Shown: positions 39,201-48,998, counted from the stretch's first letter. The stretch: 64,000 nt of DNA from Stichopus chloronotus (GCA_021234535.1 CM037845.1:10098143-10162142); one strand, 5' to 3'. Notes: generated by a model from the sequence alone, not told the origin. Numbers and translations: made by a program.

Positions 39201-42200
39201 GCAAGACGCCTAGGGATTTCCCTCTGTATCTCTCGATACATTCTGACGAATACAGATTGGGCATGTCCTTGTACGGGTTGACCGCTATCAGAATGTTGGC
39301 TACGTAGGTCTGGAAAAAAAAAGAAGAATGATTGTATATGTATATACGTACGAAGGTATGTACGAAAGATTTTGTTCCCATGGAATGAGACGCTAGAGAA
39401 CATGGTCACGTAATGCTAGGATCTTGAATTCTGGGAATTCTGTGGTTAGATGACGACTAAGGCAGTCACTCATCACCTCAAGCTACATCTTTGGCTAGGG
39501 GTAAGCAAAACTGTCTGCTGGCTCTGCTCTTTCATTGACAACAAATTAAAAAGATTAGCTCAAAAGAGTAGCTCACATTACACAGCAAATACAGGGGCGG
39601 AGTGTTTTGATTACACATATGGTCCTCGTATGCTCACCAAACTATGCTGCATTTAAAATGAGAATTGTGTTTGCACAAAGAGGCAGGCAGTGGGAAGGGC
39701 TAGAATTTAGCGTTTGGGAGGACTGAAACTGTTTGGGGCAATGAGTCACTGCATTTATGCATTCACATGCAGCTAAGGCACAAGTGACCAGAATCGCATG
39801 GCCGCTATCAAACTGTCACTGCTGGATTCTCTTTACAGTAACAAAGCTGAACAAAACTGTGGTGTGCTAGAGATTGAACAAGTTATCGTGGGTGTGCTAC
39901 ACAATGAACAAGTTATCATGGGTGTACATTGAACAAGTTGTTGTTTGTGTGCTATGGGACGAACAGGTTATCATAATGTGACTAGAATTTGGTATCATAA
40001 TCCAATGGAACACAAAGATTGTGACGACTTTTTTCGGTGGGGTTGTAAAGTCTTGGATCACATCTAAAAGACATGATGTTGTTTTGAAAATGTGGAGAAA
40101 TACTGAAATTGGACACTCTAAAATTTTAAAAGATTTTCTTCTGTCTTCTCAATTTTTTATGCTTCCTGAAGCTTTGTATTTTGATTTTTGTATTTTGTTT
40201 TTCCATCTTCCACAAAACTGTTAACTCTTGTCATTGCATCTTCTGTAGAGAAGAGAGGGGGGTGAGAAGGGATGGGTGGTAGCTTGGCTGGAATAGACCT
40301 AATACTCACCACTGACAGTGCAAAGGGTGTGCTTGTTATTATTAGCTAGGTAGTAAAATGTGTGCCTATTGTCGAAAGACAGGTACGTATGGAACATTAA
40401 TACATGACACATAGGAATACTTACATAGATGCTGTTTTTCTTGTAGCGTAATTTAAGGTTGTGTAGCAATGTGGCTTCATTCAGGTACATGAGAGAGCCT
40501 GCAAATAAAAAGAGGGGAAGAAAAATTAACAGCATCTAAACGAGAGGAACTGTGGCAAATTCTTAATAAAGAAGAAAAGACTTAGCATCATAGCGACACA
40601 ATAATGATCACCATAGTCAGTGGTCAATTTCCTCATGACAACATAACAGAAAACAGGTGACGCACTGACTGCCACATGAATATTTCAGATGCATAAAACA
40701 ATTGCTACTCTGAATGCACCATGAAAACTTCAAGACGAATACTCATATACAGACTTGTCAAATAAAACTTTGAGCTTCCCTAAGAGTTGGAATCATTTAC
40801 GCTGATTTTTCCTCAGTTTTTCTTCGTGTTCTCTCAAACCAAGAAAGGGTGCAGCCTGATATAAATATGCTCAGGAAAAAATCTCCACTTTTTCCCACCT
40901 TGGAACCATTTTAAATGTTATGCTGTTACTTTGACTATTCTAAAAGTGTCTAGGTTGCAAGACTATGTTTATCAAGATGGACATGGCCATGGACCTAACA
41001 AACTGTTGGAGCTATGCAATGTTTAGGAATCCCCAATGCTATTAGCAGCAGCTTATAATCTGCTTCATGAGGTTGACATACATCTGATCCAGGAGGCCGG
41101 GGGATGGAGAATGGAGTTAAGTCAGAAGCAATGCAGAATAAACCACATAACTCTAACAAGGACATTGAAAGTAAAATATGCTTTTTGTTAAGTTGGTGGT
41201 TGGTCTAGTATGCACTATTGCATCTTTGATTCAGATGGATACCTGTAAGTAACCTTCTGCTCTACATGGCGATGTCTTACAGCAAGTTAAACACAACCAC
41301 AGGTCTAATTTCTAACAAAAATTCTAAGTTGTGCTCCTGACAGCCCACTTACCCACGTGTGGTTGTCGGAAACACATTTTGGTTATCCAGACAGAAAACT
41401 AAAGGACAAGCCAAAATTGCAAGACTAAACTTTTGCTATATATATAATAATGTTTTCATTATTAATTTTGTATAGGCCTACACATGACAGATTTGAGGAT
41501 TCCTCCATGTTATTCTGTCATTCTGTATTACATAGTTCTTGTTTCAGAGCATACCAAATAGTTATGTTTGTTATTAAAATTGTAAATGAAGGATGATATC
41601 AACAAACTGTTAAAAACTCTTTACAGGGGAACTTTGCTCCAGAAAGTTATTCGTCACATCAGAAAGCCGGGAAGAGTTCATACGATTGTCTGATGAGATT
41701 TCCGCTTGTCTCGGGCGATCGGACAACCCTTCAATTTCAACCCTGAACCACTTACTGTAGTTTATATTCTAGTAATGACATACAGACAAGAATGTTTGAA
41801 GTCAACTTCCCAAGATACAACTGAATACAGCGAGAAATACAGAGTTCTATCTATAAAGCTTTGCAAATTTGAGTGATGTTACAATGATGATAATATCTGA
41901 TGACATCAACTGATTATGTTTGAGGGTCCAGAGGACTATCGTGCAGCACTATACAACAACCACACACACACAAAAAAAAACACATGTATAATAAAATCAA
42001 CTTCAATAGCAATCTATGAATGGTCCAACTTTTCTGTGATTCAATTGAAAACTTCAATTAGAGATGTTACTACAAAGAAGAGTGCATTTTGCACAGAGGG
42101 AAAAGTTTCCACAGTCTTCCTCCAAAATGTCAGGTTTTACATTTTTGTTTCAGATGCCTCACTCACCAAATGGGACCAAGTGGATTACATTTCTCCTCAC

Positions 42201-45200
42201 AAATTATGTAACTAGAGCATCAGTGGTGTAGAATCTCTGTGCACTACAAGATGCGTTTATTTTGTCTTCTGTTGAATGAATCAAACCTGTTATCTGTTCA
42301 CTGATGACATCATACTGTAAAATGTCCACCATCACTTCATTCAAATCAAGTAACCATAGTGACGGGCGCCACAGTCTCACTGTGTGTTGCGAGCTCTCTC
42401 TCATAACCTTGTATACTATTCTATTCTGACAGCTGATGGTGCATTAAAAGAGAGTGTCCAAAATTAGTGGCACATCTTGTACAAATTTACAGGTTTTGAC
42501 TTAGATACACCATCAACAGCAAAACCAACTTACAGTTATCCTAATTCTTAACAACAAAAGCAAGGAAAATTTTGAAAAGAGGTCGTCCATAAAAGAAGAT
42601 TTTTGAACAATGCTTACAGACTCTTTCTTTAAGTGGGGTGGTGTTTCATAACCTTTGCCAACATTGCCATATTTACTTTGTAAATTGTGATCAAACTCAT
42701 CACAGACACGGGATGACTATTTGATGCCAATTTGAAAGGCAACAACGAAACAGTCAGTAAAGTAGGAAAAAAAGTACTGTTGATGAAGTGCAGAATATCT
42801 GCTGAGGTCAAAGCTGTCAGTCAAATCCAGAATTGTTAGAGAGGTACAAACCAGTTGATACCAATCCCAGTCAGTTAAATAAAAAACAGTCAGTTTAAGT
42901 CCAAAACTGTCCAAAAGAAGTTTTAGTCCAAAACAGTTTTAGTCCAAAACAAGTCCAAAACTGTCAGGAAAGTAAAGCAGTGTCAGTCCTCCTCACAAAA
43001 GATTCAGAATGCTGTCTGACAGAGCATTATGGATTTGAGGAAAAAATGTTTTCTACATGACAGAGATAATCAAAAGATTGTCCTCCTTACAATTATCTTC
43101 CACTTCCTTGGATTCGTCATCTTCAGCCGAGAAGACTCTGTCATAGGGAGCGGTCACTGGCTGGAAGTGGGAGGAGAAAAAGAGAAAAACAAAGTTCCTT
43201 ATTTAATAACTTTAAAAAAATGATTTCAATGTCATCTTTCTCTTTCGTAGCAAACCTTTTTCTTCTCTCCGGTCTCAAATTTGTTTATTTGACATTCAAG
43301 AAGCTTCCATTAGTTCCTAACCAACGTGTCACTTCATCATTGCTGCGAGATACACCGTATGTACACTGTGTGTATGGGACTTTCAAAATAGCTTCAATAC
43401 ACCTACCAATGGAAAACAAAGCACATATAATAGTTTGCACTGAGGCACTATGACCACCTGACCAGCAGCCATTTCTAAAGAACATGCTTGACCAGGAAAG
43501 CATTTTTAAAGTTTTCCAAATATGGAAAGGGATGTGATGGCATTCTTGGTGAAGGAGGGCACGTCATTCCAACAGAAAGAGAAGCATGTCTGTTTGCGAA
43601 TGTAATGTAGCTGATTCTGAGAACATTCAGTGAGGAAGATGGTGAGGACCTCAGGTGCCACAAAAAGAAAGATCATTCTGACACTGTTTACTGGTATAAA
43701 TTATAAACATCAATGGATACATGCAAGAATATGGTCTTATGATCCATACTGCAATTTGCAACATTTGAGAGCTTGCTGTGTAAGTACACTGTATGGTATT
43801 TTGTAGTCACAAAACATTTCACAAGGCAATCAAAATGTAACTTAGAAACAAACATCCTAATGAGAAAAAAATCCAAATTAAACACTGTCTGGTTACCTAA
43901 GTTGAATGCCATCACAGGCCAGCTTTTTGCTTTTCCTTTTCTTTTTTTGTTTTTACTAGCTCAGAATCACCGAGCTCTCTCCTTTTCAAAGCCTACAATT
44001 TTGTTTAATTTGTTACACTTATGTATTTTTTTTTCACAATTCACATAACCAATAGGTATGCCATGTTCATTCAAGTACTATCCTCTTTACGCACTGTAAT
44101 AAGATGCATTTTGTCAATTACTTGCTCTTTTCACTGAACTACCATTAATTGGAAATTTACAGATAGTATTACAATGATATCATATTGGCAGAGGAGAGGC
44201 ACATAGCATTTTCAAAGGTCTGGCTTACATGAAAATGATTTTAAAAACATTGTAGAATACAAAGCATAGTTGGCATATATCTTTTAATGTTGCTCTCTTT
44301 CATGTAATGGCAGCTTCATGAGTATGAACTGGTTCAAAATAGGTAAATTTCAATGTGAAACTACTGTACATTACTTAAAATTTCTGATCAACTCCAAAGC
44401 TTTTAATACTAACAGCAGTTCCCCAGAACTCGGTGTGTGTATTTAAAGTGACTATACTTACTGCCTTACTCACACTTATTCATTGTTGCCCTTGTAGAAA
44501 GTGCACCCTCAAAAAAGGTTAAGCACTGTGCCCTCTAACTTGACACTTTATTCAGATGCACTTTGTGCCAAGTAAAAAAATGCCCTCGTGTGAGCTAGGT
44601 TTAAGTTCCTACGAATTTGAATCCATTTTATCAACAGCTGCGTGAATAGAATTTTCGATGTATCCCCTGTAGACGAGTGATACAAGATAGGAGGGTACTG
44701 TGACCAGAAGTCAACTGAACCAAGTGATATTTCTTTCATCCCAATGCATGGGAGCCTGTCAGGTCCATTGTTGGAACTGATAAGCTTAAAATAAACAGGA
44801 AAATAACAACATGTATCAACTCAATAAGAATTCAGTTCAGAGAATCCCCTCCTTGGGATATAACAGCTTTTGGCACGTGTTGACCACCCTCTAGTACAGT
44901 ATCTCTCAGTTCCTGTGCATGCTGTGACTCAAAAGTACAAAGATCGCTGACTACACCTTCTGTACGGTTTCGACGCAACCTTTGAAAATGTGACAAGTTT
45001 TTTTTTCTCTGAAAACAGACCTGCATGATACTGGAACATCTGCTGTATGAGTTTAGGTTTTTGGATGGAAATTTAGAAGTGGAAACACGACAGAATGACA
45101 GACAGTTTGCCATCATTGCATGAATATAAACAATGTCTGCCTGTCGTTTATCGTACTAATTACTTGCCAACTGTGTCCTTCTAAAATGAAGTTTCTCTTT

Positions 45201-46151
45201 TCCAATGTCACGTCACTGACAAGACTTTTGGGAAACGTCTTTTTTAGGTTGTAACACCATACAAGCATTCACATTTTGTTATTCACATGAACAAATGCGA
45301 TGCCAAACACTACATAATATTATGTTAAAAATTCAGAATTCACTTTATGATTCGGTAGTCATGAAAGATGTGTAATTTAACCTTGTAAAACCTTACTTTT
45401 GGAATCCATTCTCTGCTAGACATCCAGGAATCTCAGACATCAAAACTTTCACAAATTTCTTCACTAAGGCATACGGAGAACACTACAAGGTGAATAACAA
45501 CCCCTAGCAACATTCCCATCATCTGACACTGCAACACAACTACATTAGTCTTACCAACTTTAAGAAGCTCCTGCAACACAACTACATCAGTCTTACCAAC
45601 TTTAAGAAGCTCCTGCAACACAACTACATCACACTTATCAACTTTAAGAAGCTCATGCAACACAACTACATCACACTTACTGACTTTAATATGCTCCTGC
45701 AACACAACTACATCACACTTACAAACTTTAATATGCTCCTGCAACACAACTACATCACATTTATTAACTCCTGACAAATTAGGTCCTGACAAATTATACA
45801 TCATTTCTCTAACAGTTTTTTTCCTCTGGCCTACCTGTCATAAACGAAAGCGCCATCTTCAGTAAGTAAGTACTTTAAAACCCTCACCTCTTATCCACCA
45901 TCAGCCCATTGCACCTACAACAATTAGTTCCTATCGTATACCACTTATCCACGTATCCATGGTAACACATATTGTTTTTTTTTTTTGACAAATATGGCAT
46001 AACTTTGCTTTGAATGTAGTGGCAGCTATTCTACCTTGTTTGGTGCGTTGAATGGTTCCACAGTGATTGTCTCTGCGCCAATGTCAAGAATCTTCCCCAG
46101 CTGGAATCCATCTTCCACGTGGGGTACCCAAACCTTGTGGTCTCCATCCAT
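15084..46151 (-). CDS. MYO6: Unconventional myosin VI, complete coding span, 27 exons
   Basis: Actin-based ATPase motor of class VI, known in animals as the minus-end-directed myosin used in endocytosis, Golgi and vesicle traffic and stereocilia anchoring. The joined exons encode 1,248 residues, close to vertebrate isoforms (about 1,250-1,290). Order: N-terminal region 1-60; motor with P-loop GESGAGKT 151-158, switch I NNNSSRF 201-207, switch II DIAGFE 452-457, conserved CIKPN 657-661; converter about 730-770; class-specific insert 2 about 772-798; IQ motif about 804-823; three-helix region to about 900; ER/K single alpha-helix about 904-1018; MIU-like segment 1019-1029; MyUb/RRL region 1058-1105 with RRL 1088-1090; cargo domain with FWY 1158-1160. 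An in-frame TGA at 46173-46175 precedes the start ATG. TEDS position is Gly401. All 26 introns have GT-AG ends. Confidence 0.96.
15692..15886 (-). CDS. MYO6: Myosin VI exon 26
   Basis: Residues 1121-1185. Donor GTAAGAG, acceptor TTCACAG. Contains YFRVPF and [16 protein letters not shown], the core of the cargo domain where adaptor proteins bind in vertebrates. The first aromatic residue of the usual WWY triplet is Phe1158. The linker before it (Pro/Gln-rich) looks shorter than my recollection of the vertebrate protein. Confidence 0.95.
17035..17172 (-). CDS. MYO6: Myosin VI exon 25
   Basis: Residues 1075-1120. Donor GTAAGTC, acceptor TCTTGCAG. Encodes [20 protein letters not shown], part of the ubiquitin-binding MyUb helix pair, with the RRL adaptor motif at 1088-1090 intact. 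Followed by a Lys-rich then Gln-rich linker. Confidence 0.95.
17871..17965 (-). CDS. MYO6: Myosin VI exon 24
   Basis: Residues 1043-1074. Donor GTTAGTT, acceptor ACCTCCTCAG. Encodes a short Ser/Pro/Ala linker then [17 protein letters not shown], the start of the MyUb region. It joins exon 23 directly in phase. Vertebrate proteins have a longer linker here and alternative inserts nearby. Confidence 0.93.
18765..18869 (-). CDS. MYO6: Myosin VI exon 23
   Basis: Residues 1008-1042. Donor GTGAGTC (perfect consensus), acceptor TTTTTCACAG. Ends the charged helix and continues into [11 protein letters not shown] (1019-1029), matching the place and character of the MIU ubiquitin-binding helix of vertebrate myosin VI, then a hydrophobic/acidic stretch ending EEPVVT. 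Confidence 0.9.
18943..19058. repeat. Two-copy direct repeat, 58-bp period
   Basis: TTTGTGGGTCC...ACACACCC begins at 18943 and again at 19001, and both copies continue into CTGATTT. Short diverged tandem duplication in intron 22. Confidence 0.5.
20031..20189 (-). CDS. MYO6: Myosin VI exon 22
   Basis: Residues 955-1007. Acceptor TGATCTCTCAG, donor GTTTGT (weaker than most). Almost entirely Glu, Lys, Arg and Gln in an ER/K pattern (for example [16 protein letters not shown]), the single alpha-helix that lengthens the lever arm. Confidence 0.93.
21271..21393. repeat. Inverted repeat forming a hairpin beside exon 21
   Basis: Left arm GGAGGTTTGCTTGTGAGAC (near 21278-21297) is matched by the inverted right arm GTCTCACAAGCAACCCTCC (near 21370-21388) with only small mismatches. 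Poly-G and poly-C tracts at the outer ends extend the pairing. The spacer is about 70 bp. The right arm lies about 35 nt downstream of the exon 21 donor in the pre-mRNA sense. Confidence 0.65.
21428..21672 (-). CDS. MYO6: Myosin VI exon 21
   Basis: Residues 874-954. Acceptor CATGCCCTTCAG, donor GTGAGTC. Begins with the end of the post-IQ helical bundle ([16 protein letters not shown]) and passes into the ER/K helix at about residue 904, with [20 protein letters not shown] closely resembling other animal myosin VI proteins. Confidence 0.95.
22162..22244 (-). CDS. MYO6: Myosin VI exon 20
   Basis: Residues 846-873. Acceptor TTCTTCAG, donor GTAACC. Lysine-rich amphipathic helix (for example [14 protein letters not shown]) in the position of the proximal-tail three-helix bundle. 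Confidence 0.92.
22585..22755. repeat. Minisatellite with GTTATTGTGTGACAT core
   Basis: About six diverged units of 25-35 bp built around TTATTGTGTGACATAGTA in intron 19. Noncoding. Confidence 0.65.
23201..23353 (-). CDS. MYO6: Myosin VI exon 19
   Basis: Residues 795-845. Acceptor CTGACTAAAG, donor GTGAGTG. Completes insert 2 ([10 protein letters not shown]) and encodes the single IQ motif at about 804-823 ([17 protein letters not shown]), where calmodulin or a light chain binds. Confidence 0.95.
24553..24760 (-). CDS. MYO6: Myosin VI exon 18
   Basis: Residues 726-794. Acceptor TTCTTCCAG, donor GTAAGTT. Encodes [18 protein letters not shown] of the converter and then the start of insert 2 ([15 protein letters not shown]), the class VI insertion that redirects the lever arm and binds a calmodulin. 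This is strong class-specific evidence. Confidence 0.96.
25363..25493 (-). CDS. MYO6: Myosin VI exon 17
   Basis: Residues 682-725. Acceptor ATCTCGTAG, donor [22 protein letters not shown] is the reactive-thiol helix and adjoining region, well conserved with myosin VI, then the approach to the converter. Confidence 0.95.
26387..26519 (-). CDS. MYO6: Myosin VI exon 16
   Basis: Residues 638-681. Acceptor GTGTCAAAAG, donor GTGAGGC. Contains the pan-myosin FIRCIKPN (CIKPN 657-661) and [14 protein letters not shown]. Confidence 0.95.
26735..26890 (-). CDS. MYO6: Myosin VI exon 15
   Basis: Residues 586-637. Acceptor CGATCCAG, donor GTAAGTT. Includes [14 protein letters not shown] and the variable, Lys-rich loop-2 area (SNKKVQK), part of the actin-binding surface. 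Confidence 0.95.
27196..27291 (-). CDS. MYO6: Myosin VI exon 14
   Basis: Residues 554-585. Acceptor CACCGATAG, donor [28 protein letters not shown] is the lower 50-kDa domain region, nearly identical in character to other myosin VI sequences. Confidence 0.95.
27896..28020 (-). CDS. MYO6: Myosin VI exon 13
   Basis: Residues 512-553. Acceptor TTCTTCACAG, donor GTAGGTC. Encodes [17 protein letters not shown] followed by [14 protein letters not shown] of the lower 50-kDa domain. Confidence 0.95.
28930..29042. repeat. (CAGA)n microsatellite
   Basis: Imperfect CAGA/GAGA tetranucleotide repeat of about 110 bp in intron 12. It generates a Ser-Val-Cys-Leu repetitive minus-strand frame (28886-29077) that is not a gene. 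Confidence 0.9.
29191..29263 (-). CDS. MYO6: Myosin VI exon 12
   Basis: Residues 488-511. Acceptor AATTTTTCAG, donor [27 protein letters not shown], typical of the relay-to-lower-50K region of class VI. Confidence 0.94.
29822..30071 (-). CDS. MYO6: Myosin VI exon 11
   Basis: Residues 404-487. Acceptor CTGTTTCAG, donor GTACATC. Contains DALAK 417-421, switch II DIAGFE 452-457 and the relay helix ([17 protein letters not shown]). This is the longest coding exon and one of the best conserved. Confidence 0.97.
30408..30537 (-). CDS. MYO6: Myosin VI exon 10
   Basis: Residues 361-403. Acceptor CTCTCACAG, donor GTGAGTG. Covers the cardiomyopathy-loop area of the upper 50-kDa domain. The TEDS position, 16 residues before DALAK, is Gly401 (context NSASGVIK), where vertebrate myosin VI has a phosphorylatable threonine. 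Ser400 is adjacent. Confidence 0.94.
32560..32740 (-). CDS. MYO6: Myosin VI exon 9
   Basis: Residues 301-360. Acceptor GGCATAACCAG, donor GTACGTC. Spans the rest of insert 1, the class VI insertion near the nucleotide pocket, then [10 protein letters not shown]. From TQYF (exon 8) to KIGL the length by eye equals the vertebrate segment, supporting this acceptor. Confidence 0.92.
34394..34699 (+). mobile_element. tRNA-derived SINE
   Basis: A Pol III-type internal promoter is visible: A-box-like TAGGATAGTTGG at 34416-34427 and an exact B box GGTTCAAATCC at 34461-34471, with tRNA-like spacing. A non-tRNA body of about 200 bp follows, ending in a TTATTATTAT tail. It lies in intron 8, antisense to the myosin gene. 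Flanking target duplications were not recognised. Confidence 0.7.
35820..36140. repeat. Diverged tandem repeat with DR1-like motifs
   Basis: In intron 8, units share AAG(A/T)CAAGCACCTTTCC, CATGACCTTTGGCCTCCATG / AATGACCTTTGACCTCCATG, and AGA..TCAT.. TACT. The second unit has a perfect TGACCTTTGACCT at 36045-36057, equal to AGGTCAAAGGTCA on the minus strand. Confidence 0.5.
36575..36655 (-). CDS. MYO6: Myosin VI exon 8
   Basis: Residues 274-300. Acceptor ATTTTGCAG, donor GTATGTT. Encodes [14 protein letters not shown] and the beginning of insert 1. The adjoining intron 8 (about 3.8 kb) is the largest in the gene. Confidence 0.92.
37274..37438 (-). CDS. MYO6: Myosin VI exon 7
   Basis: Residues 219-273. 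Acceptor TGACTTCGCAG, donor [24 protein letters not shown] and [15 protein letters not shown] belong to the motor core after switch I. Confidence 0.96.
37752..37908 (-). CDS. MYO6: Myosin VI exon 6
   Basis: Residues 166-218. Acceptor CTTCTTGCAG, donor GTATGTC. Carries [19 protein letters not shown] and switch I ([10 protein letters not shown] from 201), which contacts nucleotide phosphate and magnesium. Confidence 0.97.
38551..38656 (-). CDS. MYO6: Myosin VI exon 5
   Basis: Residues 131-165. Acceptor TTTCATCAG, donor GTCAGTG. Contains the P-loop GESGAGKT at 151-158, the ATP phosphate-binding loop of all myosins. Confidence 0.97.
39180..39309 (-). CDS. MYO6: Myosin VI exon 4
   Basis: Residues 88-130. 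Acceptor TTTTTTCCAG, donor [27 protein letters not shown] and GKSLG..PPHVFAI match the motor's nucleotide-purine region, with class VI character. Confidence 0.97.
39458..39760 (+). mobile_element. Diverged third copy of the TTAA-type MITE
   Basis: Intron 3. Shares with 4146-4395 the order of landmarks CATCACC(T/C)(C/A)AAGCTACAT, (T/C)ATTACACAGC, TTTTGATTACACAT, GG(A/G)CTAGA and GGGAG.A.TGAAACTGT.TGGGG. Terminal inverted repeats are degraded (GCAGTCACTCATCACC at left, GGCAATGAGTCACTGC at right) and TTAA flanks are no longer clear, so it is an older insertion. Confidence 0.55.
39861..39975. repeat. Short minisatellite, GAACAAGTTATC core
   Basis: About four diverged units of roughly 30-35 bp (GTGTGCTA...TGAACAAGTTATCATGG) in intron 3. 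Noncoding. Confidence 0.55.
40425..40498 (-). CDS. MYO6: Myosin VI exon 3
   Basis: Residues 63-87. Acceptor TTTATTTGCAG, donor GTAAGTA. Completes Cys63 and encodes [18 protein letters not shown], the start of the conserved motor core. Confidence 0.97.
42830..42970. repeat. Degenerate AGTCCAAAAC / CAGTCAGT repeats
   Basis: Several irregular copies of AGTCCAAAAC(T/A)GT and CAGTCAGTT in intron 2. Low complexity and noncoding. Confidence 0.5.
43091..43160 (-). CDS. MYO6: Myosin VI exon 2
   Basis: Residues 40-62 plus one base. Acceptor CCCACTTCCAG, donor GTAAGGA. Acidic stretch [12 protein letters not shown] directly before the conserved core. A CCAGCCAG sequence offers two possible acceptors four bases apart; only the upstream one keeps the frame. 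Confidence 0.93.
45529..45780. repeat. 42-bp minisatellite with in-frame 14-residue repeat
   Basis: Units start at 45529, 45571, 45613, 45655, 45697 and 45739 with an exact 42-bp period; the last is partial. Each begins (C/A)TGCAACACAACTACAT. Because 42 is divisible by 3, the minus strand stays open (45433-45804) and would read a 14-residue repeat such as [14 protein letters not shown]. It lies within intron 1 with no convincing splice or promoter context. Confidence 0.85.
46035..46151 (-). CDS. MYO6: Myosin VI exon 1 (start codon)
   Basis: Residues 1-39, beginning [20 protein letters not shown], closely resembling the N-terminus of other myosin VI proteins. Donor GTAGAAT after Lys39. The ATG context is AGGATGG, and an in-frame TGA lies 22 nt upstream, fixing the start. 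The exon probably extends to 46184 as 5' UTR, where a pyrimidine-rich acceptor (TTTATCATCTTGAAG) is seen. Confidence 0.95.
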
Positions 46152-46184
46152 CCTGGTCAAACCTTCTTTCGATCAATGTTTCAC
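46152..46184 (-). other. MYO6: Probable 5' UTR part of exon 1
   Basis: Upstream of the start codon, with a stop codon in frame at 46173-46175. The sequence before 46184 resembles a 3' splice site, implying at least one noncoding exon further upstream, which I could not locate. Confidence 0.4.
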
Positions 46185-48500
46185 CTTCAAGATGATAAAA
46201 AGAAAGTACATGCTTAGCATCTGTTTGTGGTTATCTGTTTGTGGTTGACTGTTTGTAAAACAACATATTACGGCTCAAACAACCCTCAATTTTGTAACAA
46301 TAGCAACTAGATTGTAAGCTGGGGGGAGGGTTTCTTCACCCTCAAAAAAGAGCAACGTGGATCTTAAAAAATATTAATGCATGCTGCACCATTACAAGTT
46401 TGTTACGGATCTATTTGATGAGGTTGTCACCTTAATGAGAAACGTGTGAAAAGACTCACACAAAGGGACACATGCATGAGTATGCTAAACACACATAACT
46501 CCAACTGCATTTGTAAAATAACACCACAGTATACATTCAATTACACAAATCTACAGAAAAGTTATTGACTGCAGTAAAACTGCACCCTTTGTTTGACTGA
46601 ATACATTTCCATGTAAATAACAGACACATGCAACACTTCAAAAAACCAGAGATCATTCTTACAGATAGTGTCAATATTAACCTGCCCCTAGATACCCCAT
46701 CTCTCTACTTTTAATGAAAACAATCACTAAAAACTTAATGAAAAAAACAAAACAAATCTGTCAGAGTAAAATTTGATTTCAATTAACTTTTCTCCAGTTG
46801 ATGACTCTCTTGATCTAGGACACACATTTGAGAACGTGGTTTGACTCTTTGTGAAGCTTTTTTTTCTCTTTTTTTCACTATAACCAGGACACCCTGAGAC
46901 CTACTGTACAGTACTGATGAACCACAGTAATTTACAATTGATTCCAAAGTCTATTGTGTGTGAGTGCCGATGAAGTATGGTACACATGGGGGAAATCCCT
47001 ATCCATTTGTGACCTGCTGTACCAACACCGTGCCTAATACTGATACTGCAAAGAAAAGAAAGACTCACTATAAAACACTACACCTATTAACAAGTTAAGT
47101 GTCCTGATAGGACAATCGTATTGGCAGAAGACTGATGGTCCCACTCTATCATACTTTTCAAACCTAATGTGCACCTTCAAACCTGGTAAGGACAAAAAAT
47201 GTTATCTGTCTGCTAGACTGAATAACTGGCACCAGGGTATGCTGCTATTAAAAATGACGTGATTTTGATGCTATGACCTGAAAATTTAACGCACTGATGT
47301 TCGTTGGGAAAGAATAACAAAAAAAAGGTTTGTTTCATTTGTTACTACTGATACAATGCTACTAACATTCATCTATAGCGCTAATTCTTTTGACCCAAAA
47401 TGTCTTTTCCTAGAAGAGACACTAGCCTGTACAGATGTTGTGCTAATTGTTGGGAGCAGCCTCCGCACACAAGACAAACACATTTTCAATGAATGTTTAC
47501 TACGATAATCCTTCCCACATTTGTTTTTCCTCAAAAAAAAAAAAAGAATAAAAGGACAAAATACTGTAATACAGAAAACAAAGTATCTTCAGTATTCAGG
47601 TTTTTCTGCATAATTCACACAGCACTCAGGGGTAGGTCACCAGCTAAGATTGTAATTCCTGTGCAATGAAACAGATTTCTGTCCGCCCACAATACCGCGC
47701 AGATGCATCCAAATGGTGTGATAAATTGCAGATTTGCCTCGATGAGAATCGTTTCAGCTTTCGATGCAGTGCAGATCTAACATGAGAAGAGCACACCGAC
47801 ACCAACAGCAATCATCAAAGACTTTTGCTTTCTTTTCAAGGTTACTATGGCACAGCAGAACATCACACTGCTCACGCCGACGTTCCAAACATTACACGGC
47901 GACAAAACCTGACTGTGTGGAGTTCAGAGTTATATATGTAAATTTGAAATGGTGGTTTTTATACAATAGAAGATATGAAATACAGAGCACAGTGTGTATA
48001 GCATGGATGGATACACACAAACACTATGTCACGTCAATGATTCTTTACAACGAACAGACGCAAATATTGACGTAAGGATGAAGGAGGGGGGAGGTGGGAT
48101 GCAAATTTGTAACATTGGGAATCAAGTCACAAAGGAAGAATAACAGAAAGATAGAGGATGTACTGACTATATAAAACTTCATTCACTGTGATTCTTATGA
48201 AAGGTGACCGGCAAAACTGGTGGTATTTCAAGAAACAGTTTGATGAAGCAGTCTAATTGATAAAACAATTGAAAATTATCAAAACTGGAGTGGACAGATT
48301 AAACCTAATTTGGAGCCAAATGAACAGAAATTGCCAGATAACGGAAACCACCAAGATAATAAAATTGACAACAGGAGAGTACAACCTACACCACAATGGA
48401 CAGGTGGCCAATTGAAACAGATGTGACTGAATTACTAACAGAAAAAAATCCAATGCTAAAGATGAATGAATGAAAGAAATGTTAAAGCACAGCCTCTACC
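46185..48500. other. Upstream flank or first intron of myosin VI
   Basis: No supported exon. The segment at about 47680-47900 is less AT-rich and contains several CG dinucleotides, so it could hold a promoter or noncoding first exon, but nothing decisive such as a TATA box or clear donor was found. Confidence 0.3.
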
Positions 48501-48509
48501 TTGACTACA

Positions 48510-48998
48510 GAAAACTAGAGCACCAATTGGTGCAGAAGCTCATACCTCATCATCCTGAAGGTACCATTTGTATCATTATGTCAAATTATAGGTACCACTG
48601 AGTATCATTATACCAAATCATCAACACTGTACAAGAAAATCTGTAGGACTGCACAATTTTCAGAATTTCATAAACTAGAGCCCCAACATTGCAGAAGTTT
48701 GATCTTTTAGACTAACTGAAGCTCGTGAAACAATTCAAAGTGCCCCTTTAAGTCCAAATACTGGTCAACATACCTGACGGAAATACAGAGTTTCAGTTAG
48801 CAAAGCAACTGACACTGTCCAATTACTCAATTATCATTCATGCACGGTAGGGATATTTGAGAAGTGTATGACAGTTTAAAGGGGCACTTTAACAGTAGAA
48901 AAAGAGGTAATTTGCCGAATTCCATAAAATGGGCCATTGGGCCCACATGGGAGTCTTGGACTACCAATTCCTGAACACCCTGAAGGGACCAATAACTG
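48510..48998. repeat. Left part of an interspersed host repeat
   Basis: Carries diverged internal units with landmarks CTGAAGG.ACCA, ATCATCAACACTGTACAAGA, TTCATAAAATGGGCCATTGG and GCCCACATGGGA. The same units continue after the inserted element, at 51665-52248. The junction at 48998/48999 is where the 49000-51664 element interrupts it. Confidence 0.6.

Noticed and set aside
44832..45116. 94-codon minus frame in intron 1
   Set aside because: Looked briefly like a transposase tail, but no catalytic motif or family signature was found.
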